DNA from: Halogeometricum limi
GTDB lineage: Archaea > Halobacteriota > Halobacteria > Halobacteriales > Haloferacaceae
DNA: 64,000 nucleotides
Assembly: GCF_900115785.1 (NCBI RefSeq)
Contig: NZ_FOYS01000008.1
Span: forward strand, 1-64,000
Direction: 5' to 3'
Of this stretch, positions 62,874 to 64,000 are shown in pieces. Position numbers and translations under genes: made by a program. How positions within the stretch are numbered: position 1 is the stretch's first letter; each line of letters begins with the position of its first letter. The notes beneath the pieces were generated by a model. It was given only the letters and a program-made list of their open reading frames with translations. It was not told where the DNA came from and did no database searches.

Positions 62874-64000
62874 ATGATTCTGCGGGACGTGACGCTCGTC
62901 GACCGCGGCGAGACGCGAACGGGCGCCATCGCGTTCGACGAGGAGACGGAGACGATTACGGCCGTCGGCGACGCGGAGACGGTGCTGGCCGAGACGGACG
63001 ACGGGGACGACGCGGTTCGGTCGCTTCCGGGGTACGCGGTACTCCCCGGACTGGTCGACGCGCACGTGCACTTCTCGCTGTCGGGCGAACGGAGCGTCGA
63101 AGACGTCGTCGGGATGACCGACGCGGAACTCGCACTCGCGGAGGCGCGGAACGCGCGGCGGACGCTCGAATCGGGCGTCACCGGCGTCCGCGTGATGGGC
63201 GCGCGCGACGTGGACGTCCACGTCAGAGACGCCATCGAGGCGGGCGACGTCCCGGGGCCGCGGACGGTGGCGAACTGCCGGTCTATCACCGTCACCGGCG
63301 GGCACGGACACCACCTCGGCCGCGAGATAACGGGTGCCGACGACGCCCGCCGCGCCGTCCGCGAACAGGTCAAACTCGGCGCGGACTTCATCAAGTTCAT
63401 GACCACCGGCGGGGTGACGACGCCCGGGAGCGACCCGCACGCCGTCGCCATGACCGAGGCGGAGGTACACGCACTCGTCGACGAGGCGCATCGTCGCGGC
63501 GTCCACGCGGCGACCCACGTCCACGGGGCGGCGGGCGCGCGCGTCGCCCTCGAAGCGGGTGTCGACACCGTCGAACACGGGACGTTCTTGGACGAGGAGA
63601 CGGTCGAACTGTTCGCGGCGCACGACGCGACGCTCGTCCCCACGCTCTCCGCGCCGTACCACATCGTCCGCAACATCGAGACGGCCACCGAAGACGCCGC
63701 GCGCAAGACGCGGGACGTGTACGAACGTCACCTCGAATCGTTCGAGATGGCGGTCGATGCGGGCGTCCGCATCGCGGGCGGCACCGACGCGGGGACGCCG
63801 TTCAACTACCACGGCGCGAACGCGACCGAAGTCGAGTTCATGGCGAAGTACGGGATGAGCGCCGAGGAAGCCATCCGCGCGATGACTCAGACGGCCGCCG
63901 ACGTGGTCGGACTGGAGGGGTCGGGCACGCTCGAACCGGGAACGTACGCCGACCTGTTGGTCGTCGAGGGCGACCCGACCGAAGACCTGACGCGCCTGAA
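62874..64000 (+). CDS. Amidohydrolase, imidazolonepropionase/prolidase-like (3' end outside window)
   Basis: The frame opens at ATG 62874 and has no stop before base 64000, so at least 375 residues are encoded and the C-terminus is missing. Metal-site motifs: DAHVHFS with His64 and His66, the Lys in ADFIKFMTTGGV that is carboxylated in relatives, ATHVHG, VEHGTFLD and the late Asp in AGGTDAGTPF. The end visible, LEPGTYADLLVVEGDP, is typical of the superfamily's second beta-sandwich. Relatives include Xaa-Pro dipeptidases and imidazolonepropionase. It follows the M28 gene by 57 bases on the same strand. Confidence 0.88.
   Translation, partial: MILRDVTLVDRGETRTGAIAFDEETETITAVGDAETVLAETDDGDDAVRSLPGYAVLPGLVDAHVHFSLSGERSVEDVVGMTDAELALAEARNARRTLESGVTGVRVMGARDVDVHVRDAIEAGDVPGPRTVANCRSITVTGGHGHHLGREITGADDARRAVREQVKLGADFIKFMTTGGVTTPGSDPHAVAMTEAEVHALVDEAHRRGVHAATHVHGAAGARVALEAGVDTVEHGTFLDEETVELFAAHDATLVPTLSAPYHIVRNIETATEDAARKTRDVYERHLESFEMAVDAGVRIAGGTDAGTPFNYHGANATEVEFMAKYGMSAEEAIRAMTQTAADVVGLEGSGTLEPGTYADLLVVEGDPTEDLTRL

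Overview
The window is chromosomal DNA of a halophilic archaeon (class Halobacteria, most like the Haloferax/Halogeometricum group; this placement is inference). The evidence is high GC coding sequence with strong C/G third positions, very acidic predicted proteins, Tat-type lipoprotein signals with RR plus an LAGC lipobox, archaeal ribosomal protein S6e, an archaeal type A RNase P RNA, a type IV pilin with a class III signal, leaderless-looking promoters with a TATA element 25-30 nt before the start codon, and haloarchaeal-only families (Hvo_1808-type surface proteins, DUF5806, DUF5807).

Layout. 1-1.8 kb: end of a membrane protein and a Cdc6/Orc1-like ATPase. 1.9-5.2 kb: iron/siderophore ABC importer with two matching palindromic iron-box operators. 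5.3-8.6 kb: nitrilase-family amidase, AI-2E-type and YihY-type membrane proteins. 8.58-9.29 kb: an AT-rich PH-domain gene bracketed by 29-bp direct repeats, one copy being the 3' end of the adjacent beta-CASP RNase gene; this looks like a small inserted cassette. 9.3-15.2 kb: beta-CASP nuclease, ABC exporter, small haloarchaeal proteins, a matrixin-like lipoprotein. 15.2-18.6 kb: Zn/Cd P-type ATPase and RNase P RNA. 18.7-28.7 kb: AMMECR1 protein, nicotinate phosphoribosyltransferase, two tandem Hvo_1808-type surface lipoproteins with a zinc-protease motif, cysteine hydrolase, thioesterase, DUF4385, an M23-like protein, a lipoate ligase-like protein and dihydroorotase, followed by a strongly structured intergenic segment. 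29.3-35.6 kb: first peptide ABC importer, with its two ATPases fused. 35.7-47.9 kb: housekeeping and stress genes (three Usp proteins, a GNAT enzyme, DHH phosphoesterase, S6e, a 44-residue zinc ribbon protein, pilin, M29 aminopeptidase, CBS protein, 6-phosphogluconate dehydrogenase, membrane-anchored 2Fe-2S ferredoxin, MATE exporter). 48.0-48.2 kb: tRNA-Arg(CCG) with a duplicated 3' end. 48.3-55.3 kb: CoA transferase, catalase-peroxidase, methyltransferase, Rieske protein, TldE-like protein. 55.3-61.2 kb: a second, five-gene peptide ABC importer. 61.4-64 kb: M28 peptidase and an amidohydrolase cut by the window end.

Together the genes suggest a heterotrophic haloarchaeon that takes up peptides through two complete importers and degrades them in the cytosol (M28, M29, possibly the terminal amidohydrolase), controls iron import through a DtxR-type regulator, exports zinc or cadmium, and handles oxidative stress with KatG and iron-sulfur proteins. 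No CRISPR array, rRNA, integrase or transposase is visible. The parts I consider most unusual are the PH-domain cassette, the structured RNA candidate after pyrC, and the tRNA-Arg 3'-end duplication.
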